From JAKZVK01 sp965248255 (lineage in GTDB: Bacteria; Acidobacteriota; Terriglobia; Bryobacterales; UBA6623): a DNA stretch of 64,000 bases. A program made the translations under genes and the position numbers. The stretch covers positions 930,001 through 994,000 of the forward strand of contig CBDFIW010000002.1 in the NCBI GenBank assembly GCA_965248255.1. Reading direction: 5' to 3'. Positions 54,266 to 62,975 of this stretch are shown in pieces. The notes below the pieces were generated by a model. That model made no database searches, was not told the origin of the DNA, and was given only the letters and a program-made list of their open reading frames with translations. Each line of letters starts with the position of its first letter. Position 1 is the first letter of the stretch.

Positions 54266-54286
54266 GCCCGCCGGGTACTGGCGGGC
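54266..54286 (-). promoter_or_regulatory. 7-base-stem hairpin in the dnaK leader next to the ribosome binding site
   Basis: GCCCGCC-loop(7)-GGCGGGC pairs perfectly and ends three bases before the AAGGAGG (54262-54256). It has no U run. A thermosensor or mRNA-stabilising role is possible but unproven. Confidence 0.5.
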
Positions 54287-54332
54287 TTGCCGAACCTCTA
54301 TGATGGTCGTATCCGTTCCTTAGCCTATATCC

Positions 54333-54378
54333 ATTATCAAACCTTAGTGGTTGATTGTCAATCTATGCTGTACTCAAG
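54333..54378 (-). promoter_or_regulatory. dnaK promoter with HAIR-like half-site
   Basis: TTGACA (54361-54356) and GATAAT (54338-54333) are separated by 17 bases. Just upstream lies CTTGAGT (54378-54372), identical to one half of the HspR HAIR consensus (CTTGAGT-N7-ACTCAAG); the second half is not well conserved. Confidence 0.65.
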
Positions 54379-54501
54379 TCCTCATGGGAACCGCCGAAGC
54401 TACTTATCTACAGTGGTTTGCAATGGATTTGATGCTCCGAATAGTTTGTGGCTGACGCTTGCCTACTACATCTCAATCGGCTGCAAGGCATCGCGCGGCC
54501 A

Positions 54502-55104
54502 ATGATCCTGTACTACATCAGCGATCGGCGCCAACTGAGGGGCGATCTGGTCACGACGATCCGCGCGGCGAGCTTCGCCGGGCTCGACTGGATTCAAATC
54601 CGCGAGAAGGACCTCTCGGGCAAAGAGATCCGGGAGTTGACCCAGCAAGCTGTTGCGCTCAGCCGACCGGGAGTTAGCATCCTGGTCAACTCCCGGGTTG
54701 ACGTCGCGTTGGCTGCCGGTGTGGCGGGCGTCCACCTGCCCTCGGACGCGCTACCGGCCTCGGCGATGCGCCAACTCGCCCCGCCGGATTTCCTCGTCGG
54801 AGTCTCATGCCACACCGTGGAAGAGGTTCGGCGTGCCGAGGCTGAGGGCGCGGACTTTGCTGTGTTCGGGCCGGTGTTTGAGACCACTTCAAAGGGGCCG
54901 TACGGTTCACCGCAGGGACTGCGGATGCTTGCCGAAGTCTGTGGCAGGGCGAGGATTCCAGTGCTGGCACTTGGCGGAGTCACCATCGAGAACGCCTCGG
55001 GTTGCCTTGACGCCGGTGCGGCGGGGATCGCAGGTATTTCGCTTTTCCAGCAGAGTTCGTCCGTCGAGGAGACTGTGAGGGCCCTGCGGAACCTGCGCTC
55101 GTGA
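54502..55104 (+). CDS. thiE: Thiamine-phosphate synthase
   Basis: I use ATG 54502 (MILYYISDRRQLRGDLVTTI), where homology begins; an upstream start at 54448 is possible. The 200-residue TIM-barrel enzyme joins the thiazole and pyrimidine moieties of thiamine. Motifs: LDWIQIREKDLSGKEIRELT, VAGVHLPSDALPASAMRQLA, DFAVFGPVFETTSKGPYGSP and VLALGGVTIENASGCLDAGA. It stands alone and is divergent from dnaK. Thiamine supply is needed by the E1 enzyme elsewhere in the window. Confidence 0.92.
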   Translation: MILYYISDRRQLRGDLVTTIRAASFAGLDWIQIREKDLSGKEIRELTQQAVALSRPGVSILVNSRVDVALAAGVAGVHLPSDALPASAMRQLAPPDFLVGVSCHTVEEVRRAEAEGADFAVFGPVFETTSKGPYGSPQGLRMLAEVCGRARIPVLALGGVTIENASGCLDAGAAGIAGISLFQQSSSVEETVRALRNLRS

Positions 55105-55257
55105 GGGCTCCCGTAAGAAATCGCTTTCGCCGGCGACTCAGGCCGTAGTCTATGATGTTCGGTCCCCTCAGGGCGGCGCGGAGATATCTGCGATCCCCGG
55201 GGTGGCGGATGCCAGTGAGCACGACCTGCTTTGGTGGGCGTGCCACAATAGGCTGCA

Positions 55258-56325
55258 ATGCAAGAGTTCACCATTGCGGTAGTTCCCGGTGACGGTATCG
55301 GGTTGGAGGTCATGCCCGAGGCGAGAAAGGTGCTCGACCTGATCGCCAACCGTTACGACCTGGCGTTCCGCTACACCGAGTTCAACTGGGGCACCGAGTA
55401 CTACTTCGAACATGGCCGCATGATGCCGGCTGCGGGCGTGGATCAGCTCCGCGAGTTCGATGCCATTCTACTGGGCGCGGTCGGCCATCCGGACGTGCCG
55501 GACCATGTCACTCTCAACGGCTTGCTGCTGCCCATCCGCCGGGCCTTCGATCAGTACGCTTGCGAACGGCCCGCCAAATTGTATGCCGGGGTGGAATGTC
55601 CTCTCGCTGGGAAAGAGCCGGGTTCGATCGACATGGTCATCGTGCGGGAGAATACCGAGGGCGAGTACACGCAAGCCGGCGGGATCGTGTACCACCACAC
55701 ACCCGACGAAGTAGCGGTGCAGACTTCGATCTTCACGCGCCGGGGGATCGAGCGAATCGTCCGCCACGCCTTTGGTCTGGCGCGGCGCCGTAGCCGCAAG
55801 AAGCGGGTCACGTCGATCACGAAATCGAACGCGCAGGGCTTCAGCATGGTGTTGTGGGACCGCACCTTTGCCGAGGTCGCTCCGGAGTTTCCTGATATCT
55901 CGACTGAATCGCTATTGGTCGACGCGGCGGCGATGAACTTCGTGCGGCGTCCCGAGAGCTTTGACGTGGTGGTGGGGTCGAACCTGTTCGGTGACATCTT
56001 GAGCGACCTGGCCGCCATGATCACCGGGAGCATGGGGTTAGCACCCAGCTCGAACCTCAACCCGACACGCCAGTTTCCCTCGATGTTCGAGCCGGTGCAC
56101 GGCTCGGCGCCCGATATTGCGGGCCAGGGCGTGGTGAACCCGATCGCGATGATCTTGAGCGCCACAATGATGCTCGATTTTCTTGGGTTGACGGAGGCGG
56201 CGCGCGTGGTGGAAAACGCAACGGCCGCGGTCCTGGCAGAAGGGAAGGCGTTGCCTCGGGATCTTGGGGGAAAGGCTTCGACGGCTGAGGTGACTGAGGC
56301 GATATTGGGGAAGTTGCGGCAGTAG
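55258..56325 (+). CDS. Tartrate/D-malate dehydrogenase (isopropylmalate-dehydrogenase family)
   Basis: The 355-residue NAD-dependent beta-decarboxylating dehydrogenase begins TIAVVPGDGIGLEVMPEARK. It carries the substrate Arg and Tyr motifs DMVIVRENTEGEYTQAGGIV, the catalytic Lys in RVTSITKSNAQGFSMVLWDR, and the metal/NAD region VVVGSNLFGDILSDLAAMIT and FEPVHGSAPDIAGQGVVNPI. The subgroup features (WGTEYY, NGLLLPIRRAFDQYACERP) fit TtuC/DmlA-like enzymes acting on tartrate or D-malate rather than LeuB. Cytosolic. Probably monocistronic, 153 bases after thiE. Confidence 0.85.
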   Translation: MQEFTIAVVPGDGIGLEVMPEARKVLDLIANRYDLAFRYTEFNWGTEYYFEHGRMMPAAGVDQLREFDAILLGAVGHPDVPDHVTLNGLLLPIRRAFDQYACERPAKLYAGVECPLAGKEPGSIDMVIVRENTEGEYTQAGGIVYHHTPDEVAVQTSIFTRRGIERIVRHAFGLARRRSRKKRVTSITKSNAQGFSMVLWDRTFAEVAPEFPDISTESLLVDAAAMNFVRRPESFDVVVGSNLFGDILSDLAAMITGSMGLAPSSNLNPTRQFPSMFEPVHGSAPDIAGQGVVNPIAMILSATMMLDFLGLTEAARVVENATAAVLAEGKALPRDLGGKASTAEVTEAILGKLRQ

Positions 56326-56502
56326 CTGTCGCCGGCGGCCCTGGGTTCCACGCGACGAGTTACTTGATCGTATGGCGCCGCCTCATCTCCTTTACCGTCG
56401 GGGCTCGCTTGGGATGCCTTCCTGTGGGGCGATTTCGCAAGCCTTGACGGCGCGAGCGCTCCCTGACGGTCGCGGCTCGGCAAGCAGGAGAGTGCTTGGC
56501 GT

Positions 56503-58176
56503 CTACAGTCCCTGCTCGAAGGTTACGTCGATCGGGATGCCCGCTCCGGCCAGGCGGTCGAGGTCGGCCTGTAGCGTAGGCTCGATCTGGCCCATCTCCT
56601 CAACCAGTTTCACCACCCCGTCGTAATCGCCGTCACCTTGTAGCCGCAGTATCTTCTCCGATAGCACGTCCACGGCGTGCTCCATGCGGTCAAGCTTGAC
56701 CCGATAGACGCCGGCTGCTTCATCTCTTGTGAACGCACCGGCCTGCTTGAAGAAGTTGAAGCGCAGTAGGTTCGCTACACCGTGGGCACTCGATGCCCCG
56801 AAGCGGATCGAGCGGAAGATTCCGGCCAGGAAGGTCACGTAGTTGTCCATCAGGTCCGCATCGCCCAACTCGCCCCGCTCGTGGAGCTTGGTGACCATAT
56901 AGAGCCCCAGCACGTCGGCCTTGCCTTCCTCCAGGGCCGAGGCCTTGTCTTTGAGCACCTCCCGAACTGTGCCTCTGCCGGTGAGGGTGTTCTTGATTCC
57001 CAGCCCGTGAGCCACCTCGTGGAACATGGTGTTGGCAAAGAAGGCATCGAACTGCACATGCCGTCGCTGGTCTTCGGCGATCAAGACCCCGGCGATCGGT
57101 ATGAGAATCTTGTCAAATTTGGCCCGCATCGCGTTCTTGAGTTGCAGCCGGCGCGCACCCTTCCGAAGCTGGACTTCTTCGTCGTTGGGTAGGTTGATGG
57201 CGATGGTCTTGGCGCCGGCGTTGCAGTCGCCGGCGTAGTAGACCACGTCGTAGGCGTTGAGGTCCGACTCGGCGCCGAGGGTCTCCTGCTTGTAGGCATC
57301 CTCGATCGGGAGGCCGCGCTGTAGATCCGGTAGCAGCCCCGTGTATTTGGCCAGCCGCGCGCTCCACTCCTTGTCCTTGATCAGGACGTAGGCCTCGTAG
57401 GCCGCCTTGTACCCGAATAGCCGGTCTTCGTACGTCTCGATCGGGCCGATGATGATGTCGATCGTGTTGTCCTTCATCTCCATCCAGGCGAAGTCGCTTG
57501 GCTGGTAGTTGTCGTCGACCAAGGCTTGGGCACGCAGCTCGAGGTACTTCCGGAGACCCAGGTCTTCGGCGAGCTCGGCAGCCTGGAGGAGTTTAGCGGA
57601 CGCTTGGCGCAAATCTTCCGCGAACACCTCATGGTAGGCCTGGGTGGCCAGCCGCCCCTCAGCGTTGCGCCGGACGAACGTATAGAGGCCCCGGAGCGAC
57701 TCCGCCGCTTCGGACGACACCGCGGAGGCCGCTTCGAACTCCTCCTTGGTCATGTCGGGTGGATAGAACCGCGCCCCCGGCGGCTTGGGGCCGATGCCGT
57801 CGACGAAGGGCTCGTTGCCAGCGAGGCGGTCCCAGGGGCCATAGTTGATTTCGATGTACCGCCGAACGCTCGGACCCGTGACCCGCGCAATCAACTCGTC
57901 CTTGTCGCCAAAGGATTGACGCCAGAACAGGCCGTCCATCACTCGCGCCGCGTCAATCAGCAGCGGGAGCATCCGGCGCTCGTTTTCGGTAAGGACGCTG
58001 AGGTCGCTGTCGAGTCGAAAGGAAGTGTAGTCGTCCAGGCGGTCCTTGATGTCCATGGTTTCAGTGGCGCCCTCTTCCGAGCCAGGGGTGCAGGTGACGA
58101 GCAAGCATGATGCAACGATGAGCGCCAGGGATGGGCGTGCACGCTCACTGATGCGAGTGAAGGCCGTTGTCATCAT
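56503..58176 (-). CDS. M49-like (dipeptidyl-peptidase-III-like) zinc metallopeptidase, lipoprotein
   Basis: The ATG at 58176 gives a signal with a lipoprotein-like end (PSLALIVASCLLVTCTPG). About 558 residues. The zinc site is NTMFHEVAHGLGIKNTLTGR plus SALEEGKADVLGLYMVTKL: HExxH and EExKAD, as in MutT-linked M49-type peptidases. Most DPP III enzymes have HExxGH, so the shorter HEVAH is the less common form. Conserved DNTIDIIIGPIETYEDRLFG and NLPNDEEVQLRKGARRLQLK support the family. It probably cleaves peptides outside the cytoplasm. 31 bases upstream of it a nuclease-like gene ends in the same direction. Confidence 0.82.
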   Translation of the reverse strand: MMTTAFTRISERARPSLALIVASCLLVTCTPGSEEGATETMDIKDRLDDYTSFRLDSDLSVLTENERRMLPLLIDAARVMDGLFWRQSFGDKDELIARVTGPSVRRYIEINYGPWDRLAGNEPFVDGIGPKPPGARFYPPDMTKEEFEAASAVSSEAAESLRGLYTFVRRNAEGRLATQAYHEVFAEDLRQASAKLLQAAELAEDLGLRKYLELRAQALVDDNYQPSDFAWMEMKDNTIDIIIGPIETYEDRLFGYKAAYEAYVLIKDKEWSARLAKYTGLLPDLQRGLPIEDAYKQETLGAESDLNAYDVVYYAGDCNAGAKTIAINLPNDEEVQLRKGARRLQLKNAMRAKFDKILIPIAGVLIAEDQRRHVQFDAFFANTMFHEVAHGLGIKNTLTGRGTVREVLKDKASALEEGKADVLGLYMVTKLHERGELGDADLMDNYVTFLAGIFRSIRFGASSAHGVANLLRFNFFKQAGAFTRDEAAGVYRVKLDRMEHAVDVLSEKILRLQGDGDYDGVVKLVEEMGQIEPTLQADLDRLAGAGIPIDVTFEQGL

Positions 58177-58207
58177 CAGGCACTTCGTATCATAGTCGCC
58201 GGCTCGC

Positions 58208-59416
58208 CTAGCTGGCCGTTGCCGGCATGACGTCGACACCGATGGCGTCATGGTCCGACAGAGGCCGCTCCCGGCCTTCGCGGAGTTCGTGAAAAACGAT
58301 GGGGTCACGCACTGTCACGGCGCGGGAAGCGAACCAGTCGATCTTCAGCGGGCACTTGCCGTCGTGGTTGCGCAGCGCCCAGCGGATGAAGGCGAAGCAC
58401 CACTCGGGCACCCACTCGCGCAGGTTCTTGTGGGTCTTGACGTCATTGGCGTCGTAGCTTGTAGTGTGCTCGCCCAGGCGATTGCAACCGCGGAAATCAA
58501 AGCCCCGTGACTCGATCAGTTGGAACAAGTCCTTCTCGAAACGGTTATATGGGTGCAGGTAGTGGTTGTCGATGACGTTGTCCACGCCCATGAAGACGCG
58601 CAGCCAGAAGCCCATGATGGCGTGAAAGGCGCGCGAGGAATTGTAGGTCGTGGTGTTCCAGTCGCCGCCGATCACCGCCGGCCGGCCGGCCGGTAGAGCG
58701 TCGAGCACATCGCGCATCTGGTCGCGCCGGTGTGCCTGGCTCGACTGCGCGTCGAGGTGGACCGACACCGCCGTCAAGGGGCAGTGGGGCAGATCGATGT
58801 CGGCAACGAGCGCCGTCTGCCGCCCGAGCCGTTTCTCGCGGCCGGCCATCTTATCCTTACCGTTCTTGAGGTGAACCGGTCGGACGTTGCCAATCGCGTA
58901 CCGGCTCAGGATGGCGTTACCGTGCAGGCCGAGGTCGTTCTCCTCGCGGCTGTCCTGCTCGACCCCCGCGCCTTTCGAGAGGTTCAGGTAGCAAGGCGCG
59001 AAAGCATAGTGCATCTTGAGTTCCCGCGCCAGCTCTTGCGCGACGGCGCGGTTCGCCGAGCGCGCCATGCCGACATCGGTTTCGGTGAGCAGCAGGACAT
59101 CGCAGCTCGACAGATACGAGTGCCGGCGGAATTCTCGGAGTTGTCCTTCGTATTCGATGCCACGTTCGAGATTCCACGCCAGGAAGCGATACGACGACCG
59201 TGGTGGCGCCACCGCCGCAGTGAAATCTCCTGTTTCGGGCGACTCCAACACCGTCTCGACCGCCGGGCTGATTGAGCGGTAGGTCGGACTCGCCAGCAAA
59301 TCGTCGGTGGATTGGCAGCGCCGCAGTTCTGAAAAGTACGGGGCCAGGTCCTCGCGAATGATCTGGTAGATCTCTTGTGGCGAAGGAGGCACCTTCTGGT
59401 TCGTACGTTCAATCAT
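58208..59416 (-). CDS. Endonuclease/exonuclease/phosphatase (EEP) family protein
   Basis: The start is either ATG 59416 (MIERTNQKVPPSPQEIYQII) or ATG 59461. The EEP core shows YRFLAWNLERGIEYEGQLRE (Asn), VLLLTETDVGMARSANR (metal Glu), AVSVHLDAQSSQAHRRDQMR, VIGGDWNTTTYNS and the C-terminal PLSDHDAIGVDVMPA (Asp-His). All catalytic elements are present. No signal peptide. Family members are nucleases or phosphodiesterases of DNA, RNA, lipid or inositol phosphates; substrate unknown. It probably forms a transcription unit with the M49-like gene (31 bases). Confidence 0.85.
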   Translation of the reverse strand: MIERTNQKVPPSPQEIYQIIREDLAPYFSELRRCQSTDDLLASPTYRSISPAVETVLESPETGDFTAAVAPPRSSYRFLAWNLERGIEYEGQLREFRRHSYLSSCDVLLLTETDVGMARSANRAVAQELARELKMHYAFAPCYLNLSKGAGVEQDSREENDLGLHGNAILSRYAIGNVRPVHLKNGKDKMAGREKRLGRQTALVADIDLPHCPLTAVSVHLDAQSSQAHRRDQMRDVLDALPAGRPAVIGGDWNTTTYNSSRAFHAIMGFWLRVFMGVDNVIDNHYLHPYNRFEKDLFQLIESRGFDFRGCNRLGEHTTSYDANDVKTHKNLREWVPEWCFAFIRWALRNHDGKCPLKIDWFASRAVTVRDPIVFHELREGRERPLSDHDAIGVDVMPATAS

Positions 59417-59560
59417 CCGGAGGTGCGAGTCCAGAAGCGCCAGCCCACTTCTTGATCTCATTCTATCGAAGCAGTGTTTTCGGGCCTCTTCGTACCATTT
59501 ACGTTCTCAGTGAAAAGCCCGATAACATTCGCGCTCCGAGACAAGAGACCATGAAACCCT

Positions 59561-60010
59561 ATGTTAGAATCGGACCTTGCGGAGCAACCCCCCGCGATTC
59601 TTACCGTCTTGAACGAGAGCACTTTGGAAGCTGTAGCGCGGGGGCAAGTCTCGCACACCTCACTCTTCTCCATCGCGTTGGTAGTGACCAGCACGGTGAT
59701 CGGCGCCGCGGCGCAGATTCTGCTGCGTTTCGGTGCGGACAACCTGAACGGCACGGGACTGCGCGGGATCCTCACCAACTGGCCGTTGCTGGGCGGCTAC
59801 GTCTGTCTGGGCGTCATGACGATTCTCGTCGTGTTGGCCCTGCGTGGGGGACAGCTCTCCGTCCTTTATCCCATCATCGCGCTGACCTACGTCTGGGTGA
59901 CGATCCTGTCACCCCGGTTCTTTGACGACATCATCAACGCGCCCAAAATCATCGGCCTTGCCCTCATCATTGCCGGTGTTTCATTCATCGGAGCGGGGAG
60001 CCGTTCGTGA
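59561..60010 (+). CDS. Small EamA/SMR-type membrane transporter subunit (first of a pair)
   Basis: The 149-residue protein has a soluble N-terminus of about 33 residues and four membrane helices: FSIALVVTSTVIGAAAQILL, LLGGYVCLGVMTILVVLAL, GQLSVLYPIIALTYVWVTIL and IIGLALIIAGVSFIGAG. The L-Y-P-I/M motif and size fit the drug/metabolite transporter superfamily of the SMR/ArnE-F type. It overlaps the next, related gene by four bases, so the two probably form a heterodimer. Substrate unknown; lipid-linked sugars or small cations are options. Confidence 0.78.
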   Translation: MLESDLAEQPPAILTVLNESTLEAVARGQVSHTSLFSIALVVTSTVIGAAAQILLRFGADNLNGTGLRGILTNWPLLGGYVCLGVMTILVVLALRGGQLSVLYPIIALTYVWVTILSPRFFDDIINAPKIIGLALIIAGVSFIGAGSRS

Positions 60011-60351
60011 CGACGCCGCTTTCGTCGATCCTGCTCGTGCTGGCGGCCAGTTTCATAGGCTCGCTGGCGATGGTCTTTCTCAAGACCGGCGCAGACAACC
60101 TCCAAGGCCCGCACCGCCACTGGATGCTATGGATCGGAGTCGGGATCGCGCTGTTCCTGGCCTCGTCGGTCCTCTACGTGCTGGGAATCAAGGAAGGCAG
60201 CCTGACGGTGCTCTATCCGATGGTCTCGCTGGGGTATGTGTGGGCGCTAATCTGGTCGCGCTGGTTCTTCGGGGAGCCCTTCAATCGCAATAAGATTGTT
60301 GGTTTGAGCCTCGTGCTGCTGGGCGTGTTCTTTATTGGGCTCGGCAAGTAG
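60007..60351 (+). CDS. Small EamA/SMR-type membrane transporter subunit (second of a pair)
   Basis: The 114-residue protein has four membrane helices and is clearly paralogous to the preceding gene: LAASFIGSLAMVFLKTGADN, GVGIALFLASSVLYVLGIKE, GSLTVLYPMVSLGYVWALIW and KIVGLSLVLLGVFFIGLGK. It begins with GTG inside the preceding stop region (four-base overlap), a hallmark of translational coupling. Paired SMR-type subunits with opposite topology, such as EbrAB, or flippases such as ArnEF are precedents. Confidence 0.8.
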   Translation: MTTPLSSILLVLAASFIGSLAMVFLKTGADNLQGPHRHWMLWIGVGIALFLASSVLYVLGIKEGSLTVLYPMVSLGYVWALIWSRWFFGEPFNRNKIVGLSLVLLGVFFIGLGK

Positions 60352-60387
60352 TTCGCTCGCCGGGGAACCGTTCCACCCAATCTCGTG

Positions 60388-61644
60388 TTATTCAACCCTG
60401 GCGTCGGGGTGGGGGTGTTTGGGGAGTAAGGCGATCGCAGCCGCGCCGAAGGCGGCCATGCCAAACACGGCCCACAATGCCGATCCATACCCACCCCACA
60501 GCGTTCGCAGAGACGCGATGCTGAGCGGGAACCAGAACTGCGCGATGGTGTCGGAGGGCAGGATGGCCGACATCGCCTTGCCGAGGGACGACAGGCCGAA
60601 CTGGTCGGCGGCCATCAGCGGAATCAGCATGTAGTCCGCGCCCATGGCGAAGCCGAATACAATCGCGAACACGTAGACAAAGTTGGGCTGGACCGGCGTC
60701 ACGAGGAAAAGCAGCGGGATCGCGCAGGCGACGATGGCGTAAGTCGCCAACATCACGTACTTACGTGGCAGGTGGTCGGAGAGATAGCCCGCCAGCAACC
60801 GGCCACCGATACTCGACAGCAGGTACCAGACCGAGGCGTCACTCCACACCTGGTCGCGGGCTGCTTGGTCGGTGAAGCCCTGCTCCTCGAACACAAATTT
60901 CATGAGGAAGTTGACGGCGGCGATCGATCCGATGGAGGCGGCGCTGCCGACCAGCAAGAACCAGAACGGCCCCCGGCTCGCCAGCGTGCCGAAGCTCTTG
61001 GCGGGCGCGAGCGGCTTGGGCGCGGCGGCTTCTTCCGAGCTTGCCTTGCCGTCGGGCAGTTGGCCGACGTCCTGCGGGCGGTCCTTGATGACGAAAAGCG
61101 CTAGCGGCCAGGCGATCAGCAGCAGAAAACTCATGACCTTCAGCGCTTCGGTGTAGGGCATCTGGGAGGCAAGCCAGGGGCTGAGCTTGGCGCCCATCGC
61201 GCCGATGACCGCCACCCCGACGTAGGTGATGCCCATCGAGCGGCCGCGTTTTTCCTTGTACCAGTTGGAAATGATGATCTGATGCGGAATCGGCCCGGAC
61301 AGAAAATAGCCCAGCATGTAGAGGCACCAGGCCGCGTAGTACTCGTAGGTGTTGCCGCCCAGACGCCCGAACCATTGAAAGGCCCCGAAAGTCATGCCCG
61401 TGCCGATGATGATCAGCAGCCGCGGGCTGACGCGGGGGACGATCATCGGGCCGGCCCAAATGGTCAAGAGCACGGCAATCGGGGCGCCGGTGGTGACGAG
61501 TTCCTGGGTCCAACTGTGGCCGTCGCGGAAGTAGTCGAAGAAGAAAGCAATGTTGTAGTAGGGGAACCCGGTTGAAAGCCCGAAGGTCACGAAGCAGGCT
61601 GCGATCATCCAAGGCCCACGAAACGATTGGTTCTCCGATGCCAT
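60388..61644 (-). CDS. Major facilitator superfamily (MFS) transporter
   Basis: ATG 61644 (MASENQSFRGPWMIAACFVT) is chosen because GGGGGAAG lies upstream and membrane helix 1 follows; the frame is open to 61869. About 418 residues with twelve membrane segments in two halves. The cytoplasmic loop 2-3-like motif is degenerate (SNWYKEKRGRSMGITYVGVA), as in the oxalate/formate and monocarboxylate branches, and the second half has GGRLLAGYLSDHLPRKYVML. A monocarboxylate or organic-anion porter is the best guess. Convergent with the EamA/SMR pair (36 bases between stops). Confidence 0.83.
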   Translation of the reverse strand: MASENQSFRGPWMIAACFVTFGLSTGFPYYNIAFFFDYFRDGHSWTQELVTTGAPIAVLLTIWAGPMIVPRVSPRLLIIIGTGMTFGAFQWFGRLGGNTYEYYAAWCLYMLGYFLSGPIPHQIIISNWYKEKRGRSMGITYVGVAVIGAMGAKLSPWLASQMPYTEALKVMSFLLLIAWPLALFVIKDRPQDVGQLPDGKASSEEAAAPKPLAPAKSFGTLASRGPFWFLLVGSAASIGSIAAVNFLMKFVFEEQGFTDQAARDQVWSDASVWYLLSSIGGRLLAGYLSDHLPRKYVMLATYAIVACAIPLLFLVTPVQPNFVYVFAIVFGFAMGADYMLIPLMAADQFGLSSLGKAMSAILPSDTIAQFWFPLSIASLRTLWGGYGSALWAVFGMAAFGAAAIALLPKHPHPDARVE

Positions 61645-61719
61645 CCTTGCTCGCTTCCCCCCGCTGATGCGCGATTGCCGCCGCCGCGGGAAACCTCTTA
61701 TACCACAACAGCAACAGAG

Positions 61720-61858
61720 CCGCGGATGTAAATCCGCGGGCGCTCCGCCACGCGCGGAAAGCTTCGCAAATGTCGACTTGCGGTTTAATGTCAACCGACG
61801 CGGCTCGTCGAACCCCGCCGCAGGCTGCTCCCGCGGGCCCGCAGGTTTACACCTGCGG
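61720..61858. repeat. Inverted pair of 20-base hairpins with conserved GTAA loop and covarying stems
   Basis: CCGCGGAT-GTAA-ATCCGCGG (61720-61739) faces CCGCAGGT-GTAA-ACCTGCGG read on the minus strand (61858-61839). Both are perfect 8-bp stems with the same tetraloop, although stem bases differ at both arms. The flanks match too (ACAGAGC outside both). It lies in the interval between divergent MFS and thioredoxin-fold genes. Confidence 0.75.
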
Positions 61859-61983
61859 CTCTGTCCCAACGACGGCGGCCCCTTTTCTTGACAAACCCTC
61901 GCCCGTCCATCGCCGTGATAGTCTACGGGGAGCGCGGGGTTCCGTCTGAGTTGTCACAGCGTGTCGTAGAGGAGATCTTCGTC

Positions 61984-62934
61984 ATGAGACGTCATAAACC
62001 GGCCCGGACCACTCTCGGCCTGATCGCAGTTGTCTGCCTAGCCCTATCGGGCGCATCGAATCAGTCGGTCGAGCTCGTCAACCGGATGAAGAAGCTCGCG
62101 TTTGCGCAGGATGTCCCCAACGCCCACAAGACGCTCGAGCAGGCACGATCGTCACAGCACGAGTTGACGGCCGACTGGCTTTTGGCCGTGTCATGGCTGT
62201 GCCGTGGGGCGAGCTTCGCCAAACAATGGGACCTGGCGGAGAAGTATGCCCAAGAAGCGTTCGACGGCAGCCTCGAGTTGCTAAAAACGCGTGACCTTGA
62301 CGCAGACGAGAATCTCCCCCTGGCGGTGGGAGCGGCGATCGAGGTCCTCAGCCACACCTACAACGCACGTGGACAGAGGGGCGAAGCGGTCGCGTTCCTC
62401 CAGGAGCAGCGGGCGCGGTATGAGGGCACTTCGATCGAGACGCGGATCCAGAAAAACGTCAACTTGCTGAGCCTTGAAGGCAAGCCCATGCCAATGCTCT
62501 CCGCCGAGGCGCACCTGGGCTCGAAGCGGTCGTCTGCCGAAGCACTGAAGGGCAACGTCACGCTGTTCTACTTCTGGGCGCACTGGTGCGGCGACTGCAA
62601 GGAGCAGGAGCCGATTCTAGAAATACTCCATGAGAAGTATGGCCCGCGCGGTTTCTCGGTCGTGGGACCGACCCGGCTCTACGGCTACATTGCGCGTGGT
62701 GAGGATGCCACTCCCGAGGAGGAGATGCGATACCTGCGCGGGGCTTATCAGCGCAAGCAGCCCGTGCCCTCGTGGATGACGGCTCCAGTGAGCAGCGAGA
62801 ACTTCGTCCAGCTCGGCGTGAGTACGACGCCGACGCTCGTGCTCGTCGACCGAGAGGGTGTTGTTCGCCTCTATCACCCGGGCAACATGAGTTACAACGA
62901 CCTGGCGGCGCGGATTGAGAAGCTGTTGGGTTAG
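61984..62934 (+). CDS. Exported thioredoxin-fold (TlpA/redoxin-like) protein with helical N-terminal domain
   Basis: ATG 61984 (MRRHKPARTTLGLIAVVCLA) has AGGAGA upstream and opens a signal peptide. Residues about 35-175 are helical and TPR-like (ADWLLAVSWLCRGASFAKQW, DLAEKYAQEAFDGSLELLKT). The thioredoxin domain follows with NVTLFYFWAHWCGDCKEQEP (CxxC, WCGDC), PVPSWMTAPVSSENFVQLGV and STTPTLVLVDREGVVRLYHP with the cis-Pro. Probably a periplasmic thiol-disulfide oxidoreductase. 41 bases before a cysteine-rich lipoprotein gene, a plausible substrate. Confidence 0.85.
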   Translation: MRRHKPARTTLGLIAVVCLALSGASNQSVELVNRMKKLAFAQDVPNAHKTLEQARSSQHELTADWLLAVSWLCRGASFAKQWDLAEKYAQEAFDGSLELLKTRDLDADENLPLAVGAAIEVLSHTYNARGQRGEAVAFLQEQRARYEGTSIETRIQKNVNLLSLEGKPMPMLSAEAHLGSKRSSAEALKGNVTLFYFWAHWCGDCKEQEPILEILHEKYGPRGFSVVGPTRLYGYIARGEDATPEEEMRYLRGAYQRKQPVPSWMTAPVSSENFVQLGVSTTPTLVLVDREGVVRLYHPGNMSYNDLAARIEKLLG

Positions 62935-62975
62935 AGCGCGCCGGCGACCCCAGCAATAAGGAAAAGGATGGTTAC

